Assembly (NCBI RefSeq): GCF_003945595.2
Contig: NW_024104503.1
Location: forward strand, 496,001 to 560,000
Direction: 5' to 3'
Origin: Pipra filicauda
Lineage: Eukaryota > Chordata > Aves > Passeriformes > Pipridae
Length of the DNA stretch: 64,000 bases
Below the pieces are notes generated by a model. The model made no database searches. It was not told where the DNA came from and worked only from the letters and a program-made list of their open reading frames with translations. Of this stretch, positions 13,644 to 23,501 are shown in pieces (positions within the stretch are counted from its first letter, which is position 1; every line of letters begins with the position of its first letter). A program made the translations under genes and the position numbers.

Positions 13644-16600
13644 TTGGCACAGATTTGAGTAGGGGTAGTTGTGGAGGTACCCATTCCTCCAAGACCACCC
13701 CCATTTATGCTGTGCCCTCTGAAACCATGGTTACCTCTGATTTATCCATTTCCAGCTAACCACTGAGAGGTGGAGGAAGGACCTCATAAACCGGGGAATC
13801 ATGAAGGGGAACAGGGCAGCATCGCTGCTCCTATCCCACCAGGAAAGAGACACACAGACAAGTGCTGTAGTAAATAGGAACACAACCCCCAACAATTCCT
13901 TCTGCCCCTTCTTTCTCCCCTTTAACTGCAGTGGCTACAGGACTGCTTGCTCTCGGGCTGCTCACTGCTCCTCTGCCTCTTAAAGCAAAACTTTTCTGGT
14001 TGGCGTAACATGTCCCACCACTGTCTCTAAGCTGGTACTGGCCTCTGTAACTCATTTGCTGTGGTGCATTTTTTCCCCCCTGCTAAAATTGGCTGGCCCA
14101 GATATGAAGGTCGGTGAGGAAATAGAGGAGGCTTTCCCTACCTAAGGCAGGAGAGCTCCTGCATTAGGATCCAGAGTACTGAGGATCAATGTCTGCTCAA
14201 TGGCAGTTCAGCCACAGGCACATCAAAACACCTGAACCACTTCCTTTGCACAGATGGCTTTAAATGATGATATATTCCTGTCTTGAAAGTCCCAAGGCCA
14301 AAACCTTTTCCTCTTAAATTCAGTGTCAAGCATCCTATTGCTTTAAAAGGATTGGTTTCCAGCCATCAAACTAGAAATTTATGTCTTTACTGACAGGAAG
14401 AAGTATAGTGTAGGATGGAAACAGGAAGGAGAAGAATCCAGGATTTCAGTCATTCAGTAATGCGCGCTGGATCCACTTTTGTTATTTGAATGTCAAAGAA
14501 ATGTCTTTTATATCTAGCACATCTGTAATTGTTATTTCTCTTGACTGTAGAAAACTTCTTCTCATTTTGCCTTTTTAATAATAAAGAAATTGATTATAGT
14601 ATTAGACTCACAAGGCACAAATTTGTTGGTTGTGTTCCAAACCTTCTCTGGGTGTTTTAAAGAGAGAGAGTGATAAAATAAAAAAGTAGATTCAAGTAAT
14701 ACTTTTGAATACATTTACAAAAATTGTGTATATGCTTAAATGTATGGAAGCATTTTAACCCTGAGTTCAGTGAGGCTACTTGATTTAATAAATTCATGTG
14801 AGAGTGTTTTTGCACAATCAGATTCTCAGTTTGAACTCTGTGAGGCAAGGACTTGTCCTCCCCACATCTGTCTATGTAGAGGCTAACAGTATTTGAGCAT
14901 CACATAAATAATAATTCACCACAAAGGTTAACTGACTCATGTTAAGGATCCCACTTGCTATTCAACAGGCAAATGACATTTTGTACTGATGAATTTAAAG
15001 CACTTGAGGTAAAATCAATTTGCTATAAGTAAAATTTTATATCCTATTGCCCCCCCCAAAGGAAGGTCCACTGAATTCTTGTAATGTGGTCAACTATGTG
15101 AATGAGGTTCAGGGCTCTCAGAATTACCATAGTGGGTATTTCCATAAAGACTGCTTTGGTAGGCAATGAAACTTATAAATGACCTCTGATTTCAGCATGT
15201 TTTGTCTGTGTAAATATGCGTTGCATATTTACTAACAATGATGAAGTGGGAAAGGATGAAAACAGTTAAAAAACTGGAGAAGGTGAAATAACCTTCATGC
15301 AAGAGATTAAGTATATAGGCAGACCAGTGTCCTAACTGCACTAAAGAACTCCTTCCTTTTCATATAATACTTCCAAATTACACTCCAAAATGGAAGGTTT
15401 GCAGTAGTTGATCAGTTTGACTGCAAAAGCAGTCAGAGGGTTTTACTTTGGTTTTATCTTAGTCAGAAGCCAGTTGATGAATAGCAAATTTAAAGACAAC
15501 CCTAAAATCAGTTGTAGAGGCAAGTCTGACAGAAAAAATGCACTGCTATTAATTCTCTCTCAGAGTCTCATTTCACATCTCTAGGTCAGTGTTTTAGTCA
15601 TTCTCCAACCTTACAGTGACAGTTTTGCTTTGTATAGAGAAGGAAGTTCCTTCATTTAAAGCATCTTAAATTTAGCCCAAGTTAACATCAAATCTTATTG
15701 AAATGGGAAAAAATGTGATGAGTAACAAACATTTGGTTGACATAGAGCACAGATAACCTTCTTATACAGACAATAATGCCCACATCTGGAGGATTTTCAC
15801 CTTAAGGACCATCAGGCTACGATTCTGGACCACAGGGACAGTTTGATAGAGGAGTTTGTCTTTCTCATTGGCAAGGAGCTGTCCTATTTAATGGAATTTA
15901 CTTCCTATTATTATTTACATTATTTTTCTTAATCCAAGTATTTCCTGTAGATATTTCCTTTCTACCCAGCTTGACTGAATGTGGAGGTCTTCCATTCTCT
16001 CCCTTGATTCTTTCAAGTCTAACATGCATTGCTGCAGACACCTGAACCATAAAACATTCCATCAAATTAATTCAGTAACACAATACAAGTGCTAACAGAC
16101 CTAAAGATAGACCCAAACTGATCATGTATGATTACAGGCAGTGCTCTGACACAAACCTTTCAAATGTTCTACCAAGAAAGACAAGCTAGAATTAGGAGGA
16201 TAATTAGGCTCTTTCTTTAGCAAGAGCACATTTCTGCAGCACTGGAGTAATTGCAGCCCTACTGTGAAAATTAGAAACTTTCTCACAAGGCACAAAAAAG
16301 CCTTGGAAATTGTAACCATTCAAGAAATCACTGGGTCTCTATTTCTGTTAAATATTTAGGAATATAAGCAAATATAAACTTTAGGTAATATAAACATGAA
16401 AATATTAATATAATCTCTGATATTTGCAAATATTGCTCAGACTGAATTTAAGTTTCCCATCAGGGTTTTTTTTGCAAGCAGTTTTATGGTATCAAGGCTT
16501 ATGGTTTGGGCACAACAATTATGACATGCTAGGAATCACTTTGAGGTTTCTCCCAAAAAGTTACATGGGTACAAAGTCAAACCCCAAGTCTCTGAAACGT

Positions 16601-16835
16601 ACAAGATTTAACTAGACTGAAGTTTCTATACACTTTTGTGGATCTGGACACTAGTGGCTGGCTTCATCTCCTACAGCTTTAGCAAGCTAAACTTTAGAAA
16701 TAAAAGTTACTCATTCAGAAATTGCTCTGAAGTGAGAGAATATTTTTTTCATGCAGCCTGGGGATGGAGAGATGAGTGTTCTTACAGGAGTAACTGTCTC
16801 TCTTCCTTGATTACTGAGAGATTTATGATTTCTTT
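13644..16835. other. AT-rich noncoding stretch
   Basis: No gene is recognised. A modestly GC-richer patch at about 13650-14000 holds short overlapping open frames on both strands without known motifs. The remainder is AT-rich unique sequence. Confidence 0.7.
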
Positions 16836-17007
16836 GCCCAGAGAGGTTGTGGCTGCCCCATCCTTGGAAGTGTTCAAGGACAGGTTGGATGGGACTCTGA
16901 GCAACCTGGTCTAGTGGAAGGTATTCCTTCCTATGGCAGGGGTTTGAAATTGGATGAATTTTAAAGTCCCTTCCAACCCAAACCATTCTATGATTCTATC
17001 ATTCTAA
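16836..17007 (+). mobile_element. CR1 LINE 3' end, 5'-truncated
   Basis: About 170 bp match the avian CR1 terminus. It begins near GCCCAGAGAGGTTGTGGCTG, continues through CCATCCTTGGAAGTGTTCAA and GAGCAACCTGGTCTAGTGGA, reaches CCCTTCCAACCCAAACCATT, and ends in ATTCTATGATTCTATCATTC. This is the tail of the reverse-transcriptase frame plus the 3' UTR. It is non-autonomous, and its many mismatches from the familiar consensus suggest an old copy. Confidence 0.92.
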
Positions 17008-20000
17008 ATTTTTAATTTTAGTTAAAAAAAACCCCACAAATAAAAGGCCTAAGGGTATGTCCTAGAATCTCATGGGTCACTATTTAACGAAGTGTTTGGT
17101 TCTCCTAGGTGAAAGAAAAGAGATCCTCAAAGGGCCAGAATGTAATACAGTTAAACTCTGGCGCTTACAGATGTGCCAGCTAAAACTGAGGAATCCAGTT
17201 GTGGCTTTAAATTGCATCTCTAGAGTTGATAACCTTGGCCTGATTCCTATATGCTTTGATATAAGAAAGGCAATGGAATTATAGTGACTTGAATTTTGTC
17301 AGATCAAAATTAAGACTCCAGATATTTATTAAATTATTCAAAAAGATTCATGTTGAAAATAACTAGTGGAGAAAGCAATAATCTTGAAACAGGGCCTTGA
17401 AAATAAGCAAATGTGACCTGTGTGTACATATTAGTATAATTTTATGCTCCATTTCCAACATGGATATTACAATAATATTTCACACAAATCATAGGTTAAT
17501 TTTCACAGAGATACTGCCCTAAAGGTGCATGAAATTACATTAGGAGGTGCAACTCACATCATACTTGGCAATGACAATTGAACAGAAAAGTAACGTTTCA
17601 GTAACCTCACAGCTTTGAAAGCGATGGTGGGTTTCACGGTGTAAAACGAATGTTCCACCAGAATGCACCAGCTGTAATTAAAATGGTTTGCATTGTTCCT
17701 CACTCTATGAAACCTTCTATGAATGTTAACACAGGCACCTGCCTTACCAGAGCTTAGGTAGTTTTGTTATATTTTAATTTTCTAAAAAATACATGTGCCT
17801 AAACACTTCTTTCTTTGCTATTCCCCATGGCCTTGTAGCTTTTTCTCATCAGTGTAAAAACTTGAAGACAGTTGCAGTTCATTCGTTTTCTTGAGGCTTG
17901 ACTGTGTTATCTGGCCAAAAAAACAAAACCATGAAGTCCAGGTCAGGCCAAATTCCCAGATTGCTGCCTCATGGAATGGACAGTCAGTGCTCCTTCCAAT
18001 GCCCAGATTTACCTGGCTTAAATCCCTGTGCTCAATGCTTCTTATCAGCTGCCACCAGGATTCCAGATGGGTTTAATTAGTGAGAAACATTAGTCCCAAG
18101 GACTGAGATAGAATTAAGACTGGATGACTTTTGGCTTGGTTTCTTTGATTTTTTTTAACCCAGAGTACATATTTCTGGGCAGCTGATCTATACCAAAACT
18201 TTTTATGTTCCTTTTGTCAAGACAATTTTCCTTCACAGTTCATTGATGTTTGGTAAATGCCATAAAGAGCAGATACCACCAGATTCTCTCCCTGTTGTAG
18301 ATTTATCCTTATATTTGTCTGTCTACTATGTTCCAACTTAACTACAAAGGTCTGTATAATTAAGGTCTATATAATCAGCAGAAGCCAGTGAATAAAGAAG
18401 GTGAAATTCTTGTCTTTGGGACTCAATAGCTGTTAGAATTTTTCTCAGTCTCTATGTGACTCAATTTATTTACCTAATAAAAACCTAAAGTTTTAAGACA
18501 TAGCTCCTCACATCCTTCAGAGGGCAATTTGAACAAAATTCAAATATGACAATACAAAATGAGCAATTATCCTCACCTACATGAAATGAGAAATGAAAAT
18601 GTAATTTTGTTCAAAAAGTAATTGCCCGATGTAAACAGACTTCTTAGCAAATACCTCTCCACACCCTAATTTTGTGTTTCAGAAAACAACTGGCATGCAA
18701 ACCATAAGAAAGTCTGACTAAGAGATTTAATGGCCTCAGACATTTCACATGAAATGTATATTCATTCACATTAATGTAATTAATAATTATTTAAATACTG
18801 TCAGCCAGAATGTGGATTTTCAAATGGCACCAGACTCCCCTTCTATCCCAGAAGTGCTAGCATTACAAATTTAGAGAAAAAACAACTAATGAAATTGTTT
18901 TTATCAGTTTCAAGAGCATGGGAGACGTGATTTATATGCACCTTTATAATCTTAGCTCAAATGAAATCAATTTTTAGTTCACTGTGTAGGTCAGCTCTGA
19001 ACTGTGATTACATGAATCACCACCGTGAAATGTTGTAGACAGAAAGGGATGTCCTTAGAAAAGTGGGTCTTTTCATTGGCTGTTGCTTTAATTTCCTATG
19101 AAGAAATTATATGCAAACATTTTCTCCAGGTCTCTTTAAGAAGCAAGTGTTGTCAATCTTTATTCCTTCAGATGTGGAAAACAATAGTTTTCTACTAAGT
19201 GTTATGTAGGTGACTGGTAAAAGACCATGAATGCAGGAATTCATGCATCAGTATTTGAAACTTCATTAACATCTGTCCTCCTCCATAAAACAGGTGCACC
19301 TTTTCACAGTAAACCGTGCAACAGTCAGATGCATCACTATAAAAAATGTTACATGCATTTTGTGTCACTGGCTTTGGGAAAATCCTTGGATTACTGAAAT
19401 AAATGTCTTTTTCTTTCTCATTAGTTTTATGAAACGAGCACCAGTATGTTTCACATTTGTCTTTATGTTCAGTGCTTTCTAAAACAATGCCTGGTTCCTT
19501 TGCCCTATAATAAAAAAAACCCTACAAATGGATTTTATTCTTTTTTTTTCCTATTCAACAGATACCCTGAAGACCACAATAGCCACTTCATATAATATAT
19601 AATGCCCATGCTCATAACAAATACAAGTATGAAGCAAACCCTTCACTACATACACCAGCATAGTTCACTTTCATTTCAATATATAAGAGAACAAAATAGA
19701 ATTTGACAGGTCATCTACTCCTTCATCTGCACCACAGATGAATAATTTTTACCTTTTTTTTTCTCAACAGATGTTTACAGATGTTTTGTTTGTCACAGGC
19801 CAATTAATGACTTACTGGCACATTCCACAGCCTGGGAGTTTCTGTCAGACCTGTTTTTTCTCATTTAATGAAGACATACAACAGCCTCTGGGCAATATTG
19901 CTGTCCTAGTAGCTCAATGCAATGCAGAACAGAAGTGGAACACTTGCTCATGGTTGGATCCACAGGACATCCTGGAAGCACTCGTCTTTGTATGGATGTG

Positions 20001-20176
20001 AATTTTCTCTCGCAGGAGAAGTTGTTCTTGCTCCAGAGTAGGTCATAAAACTAGGAATCTGGACCCCATAACTGCCAAGGTTAAGTACTTCATCTTCTAG
20101 TGATGGACAAATAAGAGAACTCTCCATTCTGACTTGCAATACATTTAATCAGTAATTTATTCACCTCTTTTAATTT
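17008..20176. other. AT-rich noncoding stretch
   Basis: No established gene. The most exon-like place is 19771-20001, where a long pyrimidine tract and CAG precede a 76-codon open frame starting with ATG; it is discussed as a finding because no protein family is recognised. Confidence 0.65.
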
Positions 20177-20340
20177 ACCCAGAGATATTGTGGGTGCCCC
20201 ATCCCTGGTAGTGTTCAAGGCCAGGTTGGATGGGGCTCTGAGCAACCTGGTCTAATGAAAGGTGTCCCTGTCAAAGGCAGGGATTGGAAAGAGATGATCC
20301 TTAAGGTCCTTTCAAACCCAGGTAACTCTATGATTGTCTT
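20177..20340 (+). mobile_element. CR1 LINE 3' end, 5'-truncated
   Basis: This has the same architecture as the copy at 16.8 kb: CCAGAGATATTGTGGGTGCC, CATCCCTGGTAGTGTTCAAG, GAGCAACCTGGTCTAATGAA, GGTGTCCCTGTCAAAGGCAG, GTCCTTTCAAACCCAGG and a short degenerate tail. About 160 bp remain. It lies some 280 bp left of the LTR-containing island and in the opposite orientation to the gene there. Confidence 0.9.
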
Positions 20341-20615
20341 CTTCTAAGTACAACTTCTTTTTTTTAAATAGAGGCAACTGAAAGTTTTGATGAGCATTCC
20401 TCAACTTTTTCTTCTTGAACTGAAAACCTGATTTATTTTTCCCCTCAGGTTTTTATTGAAATACATAATCTAAAATTTATGTGGATGATGATCTGGGACA
20501 TTCATAGAAAGACACTGATACAAATCTCTAATAAATAAAGTATGCCATCATATCTGCAAAAAGAAATATATGCTTGAATTATCTAAAAATATGCGTTTCT
20601 AGATCCCTTTCCCCA

Positions 20616-20628
20616 CCCACGACGTGGG
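20616..20628. repeat. Dyad next to the LTR U5 end
   Basis: CCCACG and CGTGGG flank one central base. It overlaps the candidate primer-binding region and may reflect tRNA-arm-like sequence or chance. Confidence 0.45.
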
Positions 20629-20823
20629 GCGACCCAGTTCCAGTTCCATCTCCATCTGAGGAACCATTCTGACGTCTTGAAGGACGGGGAAAGGGAACTC
20701 CAGCATCAGGGGTTTCAGGTCCTGAGCCTGGAGGGGAGAGGTGCCCTCCTCTCCCCCCACGCACGTGGCTCCATGGCAGGCACAGAGACAGCACACCGGG
20801 CGTGGAGAGGAGGCAAGAGAGAG

Positions 20824-20829
20824 TTTATT
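20824..20829 (-). terminator. LTR polyadenylation signal
   Basis: AATAAA on the - strand (CAATAAACTC context), just downstream of the TATA box, as expected for a short R region. Confidence 0.6.
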
Positions 20830-20844
20830 GTTGGGGATGTTACA

Positions 20845-20850
20845 TTTATA
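20845..20850 (-). promoter_or_regulatory. LTR TATA box
   Basis: TATAAA on the - strand within the context CCTATAAATG. It is followed 16 bases later by AATAAA and preceded by CCAAT-type boxes, which is the usual order at the end of a retroviral U3. Confidence 0.6.
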
Positions 20851-20990
20851 GGCTTAGGAGGATTCACAGAGTAACCAATTACAGGTTGCAGGAAGGGGTT
20901 AACAACCAATAGGAAGGGGTTAAAAGGGGCCAATGAGAACACCTCAGGATACATTCTTGCATGAGATAACACTTGTCGTGGGGGGTGTTG

Positions 20991-21720
20991 GGAAGAAAAA
21001 GCATGTGTTTGCAAAGAGGCTACAAAAAGTCATTTTAAGAAATGTTTAAACAACAGTTTTCCCATATAATGCAGGTTTAGTGCCACATGGGTTGGTTTAA
21101 AAAACCAGAAAAACTACAAGTTTGAAAAAGGGACTTCTAAGAACTGAAGAATGGTTGGGGTCGGAATGAATCCTAAAGAACACCCTGTTCCAAGAGTGTA
21201 TAAAAATTATCTGATGATCCTTTTCTAGTACGTGTAAGCCCCTAACCAACCATGCAAGGGATGAGACTTATTCTTCGCTAGAATAGATAAAATTGTATAT
21301 TAATTCACCTATATTCAGAGACAAAAAAGATGCTCCAAAAAAATATTTTAACAGGAAAGGGTGGAGCAAAAGCTACATTAGGGAAAAGGGAGCCCCCAAG
21401 ATTTGGAAATGCTCATGCTCCAAAGGAATACTCAAAGTCCTAAGGTCTGCAAAAACTCCAACTACTTGAAAAGTAAATTCCATCCTTGGCATGGACGGTG
21501 GTCTGTTAGTGCCTGAGCTAGTGGATAAGCACACAGCAGTGGGCTTTGGAAAACGGGCTAGGGTGCAAGGGAAGATAGAAGGCAAGGGACGAATTCATGA
21601 GGCGAGGGAGAGAAAGAGAGAAAGAAGAGAGACAACTCCCCAGGCAGCCCCAGCCCCAGCCCGGCAGTACGAGAAACACAAGAGGCCTTGACACTGGGCA
21701 AGTTCTGCTCAACCTTTCTC
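20991..21720. other. Unassigned sequence between LTR and the gene's polyA signal
   Basis: About 730 bp without a coding signal. On the - strand, the part just after the AATAAA at 21726-21721 (about 21720-21640) reads like an R/U5 or downstream-element region (TTGAGCAG, then CTTGTGTTTCTCGTACTGCC). That raises the alternative that the polyA signal belongs to a second, more degraded LTR. The rest could be old ERV or unique DNA. Confidence 0.45.
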
Positions 21721-21726
21721 TTTATT
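21721..21726 (-). terminator. Predicted polyadenylation signal of the ITPRIPL-like gene
   Basis: AATAAA on the - strand (GAAAATAAAGAG context), about 320 bp after the stop codon. It is the first AATAAA met downstream of the stop, so it is the best candidate for the mRNA 3' end. It might instead be part of a degraded LTR. Confidence 0.5.
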
Positions 21727-21790
21727 TTCAAGTTGGAAGCAGAAAGGGAGCAAAAGACAACCCCATGTGGAGTAGATGCAGAAGAGGGAA

Positions 21791-22019
21791 GCCTATCCTG
21801 ACTATCTATCTTAGCCTAACTCTACCCCAGCCTAAACCCGCCCTTGGGAAAACACTACCTTAACATCTAACCCCCTACAAGCCTAAGGCCATCCTAAACC
21901 TAACACTACCCCCGCCTAAACCCACCCTTGGAAAATCTAACCCCATCCTTCATCTATCCTACTCTACTCTTATCCTACTCTATCCTACTCTATCCTACTC
22001 TAACTCTAGCCCAGACTAA
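21791..22019 (-). repeat. Minisatellite-like C/T/A-rich region downstream of the stop codon
   Basis: Two scales of repetition are visible. At 21955-22010 a 10-bp unit, TATCCTACTC, occurs in tandem with small variations. At 21791-21950 CCTAAACC, CTAACCCC and GCCTAA words recur, and a segment of about 28 bp beginning CCTAAACCC at 21831 returns near 21915, about 84 bp on. On the gene's sense strand this reads as G/T/A-rich TTAGG- and GGTTAG-like sequence. It begins about 27 bp after the TAG stop and occupies the place where full-length relatives still encode protein. Confidence 0.75.
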
Positions 22020-22046
22020 AGCAGCAGGTGGGAGAGCTGCAGGTGC

Positions 22047-22982
22047 CTATTCCAGCACCAGGAAGTTGCCTGGCCGGCCCTGCCGCAGTGCCAAGATCAG
22101 CTCAGCGCAGAGCTGCACCTCGCAGGGGCCGGTCAGCAGGAGCCTGCAGGAGCGGGAGGAGGGCAGCAGCTGGAGCTTCCAGTCATGCCACTGGGGCAAA
22201 CGCTCCCAGGCTGCTTCCACCAAGTCCTGCACCCAGCCGGCGACTTTCTGCACCTCCAAGTGGGAGTCGGTGCAGAGGGTGCGTAGCAGGCGCGAGGGCT
22301 GAGCGTCGTGCGTGGGGTGGACAAAGCACGACGTCTCCCCCGTCGTGCTGGAGCACGAGCACTCCAGCACCACCCGGATGTTGGAGCACCTCTCTGGCAC
22401 GTTCTTGCCGTCGGGCGGCGGCAGCTGGAAAGAGTGCCTGGGGGGTGGCCTCAGGAAGACGACCAGCTGGTAGACGATCTGGTGCCCCAGGTCACTCCAG
22501 GACTCCATGGTGCCCTGCTTCTGGGTGGCCGGGTGCAGCTCTGGCATGAAGGTGTTCTGGGAGAGCACCTGGCACACCTCCAGCAGGTCCCGCACCAGCT
22601 TCTTCAGGGTGCGGCCCATGTAGGGCAGTTGCTGCAGCGGTGACCGGCTGAGCTCTGGGAAAGGCCTGACGGCCCCGGCTGCTGCGCCGAGCTCTTCTTC
22701 CTCCTCTCCTCGCCAGCTGTCCCGCTGACGGCGCCAGGCCAGCCAGCAGAGCACAGCCGCTGCAGCCGCCCAGAAGAGCCAGTGCTGCAAGATCCACAGG
22801 AGTGGAACTTTTTCCAGGGCCCTCCTCCACTCCATTTCCTCCCACAGCTCGCTCATCTTCTCCTCGAGAAACATCTGCCGTCTCTTCATCCTCTCCACAG
22901 CGACTGCATCGCTCGGACGATCGTGGGTCGGCTTGGGCAGGACGGCCAGCACAGCCAGGAGGAGCACAAGTGCTGAATCCAT
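22047..22982 (-). CDS. ITPRIP-like 1 family protein, C-terminally truncated (311 aa)
   Basis: The product resembles ITPRIPL1 and its avian paralogues: membrane proteins with an extracellular N-terminus, one transmembrane helix and a Mab-21/nucleotidyltransferase-fold domain. Residues 1-17 form a hydrophobic signal peptide (MDSALVLLLAVLAVLPKP). Residues 25-58 are a charged helical segment rich in E, K and R. Residues 60-83 form a transmembrane helix (WILQHWLFWAAAAAVLCWLA) followed by basic WRRQRDSWR and then acidic EEEEE. From about 118 the Mab-21-like part begins. It includes YQLVVFLRPPPRHSF at 171-185, a cysteine-containing strand around 208-222, LLRTLCTDSHLEVQKVAGWV at 232-251, and LPSSRSCRLLLT at 273-284. 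The start at 22982 is chosen because the ATG sits 3 bases after a good splice acceptor, in a strong context (GCCATGG), and opens on the signal peptide. Full-length family members are typically about 500-550 residues; this frame ends after FLVLE with TAG, so the C-terminal helical half is absent. The frame is otherwise free of stops. It could be a functional short paralogue or a recent pseudogene. Biochemical function is not well established for the family. Confidence 0.85.
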   Translation of the reverse strand: MDSALVLLLAVLAVLPKPTHDRPSDAVAVERMKRRQMFLEEKMSELWEEMEWRRALEKVPLLWILQHWLFWAAAAAVLCWLAWRRQRDSWRGEEEEELGAAAGAVRPFPELSRSPLQQLPYMGRTLKKLVRDLLEVCQVLSQNTFMPELHPATQKQGTMESWSDLGHQIVYQLVVFLRPPPRHSFQLPPPDGKNVPERCSNIRVVLECSCSSTTGETSCFVHPTHDAQPSRLLRTLCTDSHLEVQKVAGWVQDLVEAAWERLPQWHDWKLQLLPSSRSCRLLLTGPCEVQLCAELILALRQGRPGNFLVLE

Positions 22983-22985
22983 GGC

Positions 22986-23416
22986 CTGCAGGAGATGGGA
23001 GACAAGTTTGCTCAGCGGCTCGGGGTGGGAGGGAGCATGGGCATCAAGGCTCGAAGGGAAGGCAGCGCCTGGCTGCAGACAGCACAGGGCCCATCCTGCC
23101 CCAGCCCGGAGCCTCCTTGTCAGTCCCTGGCTGGGCTGTGCCCCAGCAAAAGGCAAGAGACACCCCAGCAGAGCCTCCCGAGACCCCCTCCCTGCCACAT
23201 CACGGCATCCCATGGAGCCAGGGGCAACCGACCCATCCCCAAAGCCTCTTTGGGCACCTGCCACCACAGAGAGCCCTGAGCAGCTGTGTGCCAGGTCCCA
23301 GGGGCACAACCGGGCCCTGCTGGGAGGGACTCAGTTTTCCCTCAAGGCTACAACCCCCCCGGGGCATCATCCCCACCCCCCATCCATCCCAGCCTTCCCC
23401 CTGCATCTGCACTCAC
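22986..23416 (-). other. Predicted intron in the 5' UTR of the ITPRIPL-like gene
   Basis: On the - strand the donor is ATCA|GTGAGTGC at 23417/23416. The acceptor is CTCCCATCTCCTGCAG|GCC, ending at 22986, three bases before the start codon. The intron is 431 bp, GC-rich and without repeats. An open frame happens to run through part of it in register with the coding exon, but its only initiator there is TTG, so translation is not expected. An intron argues against a simple processed retrocopy. Confidence 0.65.
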
Positions 23417-23501
23417 TGATCGCCCAAGTCCAACTGCCCTGGGGCTGCCCGCTGTTGTCCTTAGGGACAGCTCCCATTGTGACCTGTCCTCCGTGATGTC
23501 A
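23417..23501 (-). promoter_or_regulatory. Predicted promoter and first (mostly noncoding) exon of the ITPRIPL-like gene
   Basis: The segment runs from a CRE-like TGACATCA at 23501-23494 on the - strand to the splice donor at 23417. No TATA box is evident, so the start of transcription is uncertain, and the exon may begin anywhere within roughly the first 60 bases. An ATG in strong context (ACAATGG) lies at 23477-23475 and is out of frame with the main start after splicing. The CRE/AP-1-type half-sites and local GC richness suit a TATA-less promoter. Confidence 0.4.
23494..23501 (-). promoter_or_regulatory. CRE-like site
   Basis: TGACATCA differs by one base from the canonical TGACGTCA and is placed upstream of the predicted first-exon donor. 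Its use is inferred, not shown. Confidence 0.35.

Larger units (their letters stand above)
20620..20990 (-). mobile_element. Endogenous retrovirus LTR (probably solo or partial)
   Basis: On the - strand the segment has the layout of a retroviral LTR. Three inverted CCAAT boxes (+ strand CCAAT at 20875, 20906 and 20930) lie in a U3-like region with repeated AACCCCTTCCT words. A TATAAA follows at 20850-20845, and AATAAA at 20829-20824, about 16 bases further on. Past these lies a GC-richer R/U5-like part. Both edges are approximate because I could not find TG...CA ends or a target duplication. A TGG-initial word at about 20636-20619 could be a primer-binding site, but I cannot match it to a tRNA. 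No gag, pol or env frame is visible on either side, so a solo LTR is the likely state. It lies beyond the predicted 3' end of the ITPRIPL-like gene on the same strand. Confidence 0.6.

Noticed and set aside
21791..21950. Interstitial telomere repeat
   Set aside because: Words like CTAACCCC and CCTAAACC occur, but there is no run of exact CCCTAA units, so I call it minisatellite-like.
22028..22549. 173-codon + strand open frame
   Set aside because: It is the antisense shadow of the ITPRIPL-like coding exon in GC-rich sequence and has no recognisable domain.
22983..23309. N-terminal extension of the ITPRIPL-like frame by 109 codons
   Set aside because: It would need a TTG initiator, runs through a well-formed intron with GTGAGT and CAG ends, and would bury the signal peptide inside the protein.
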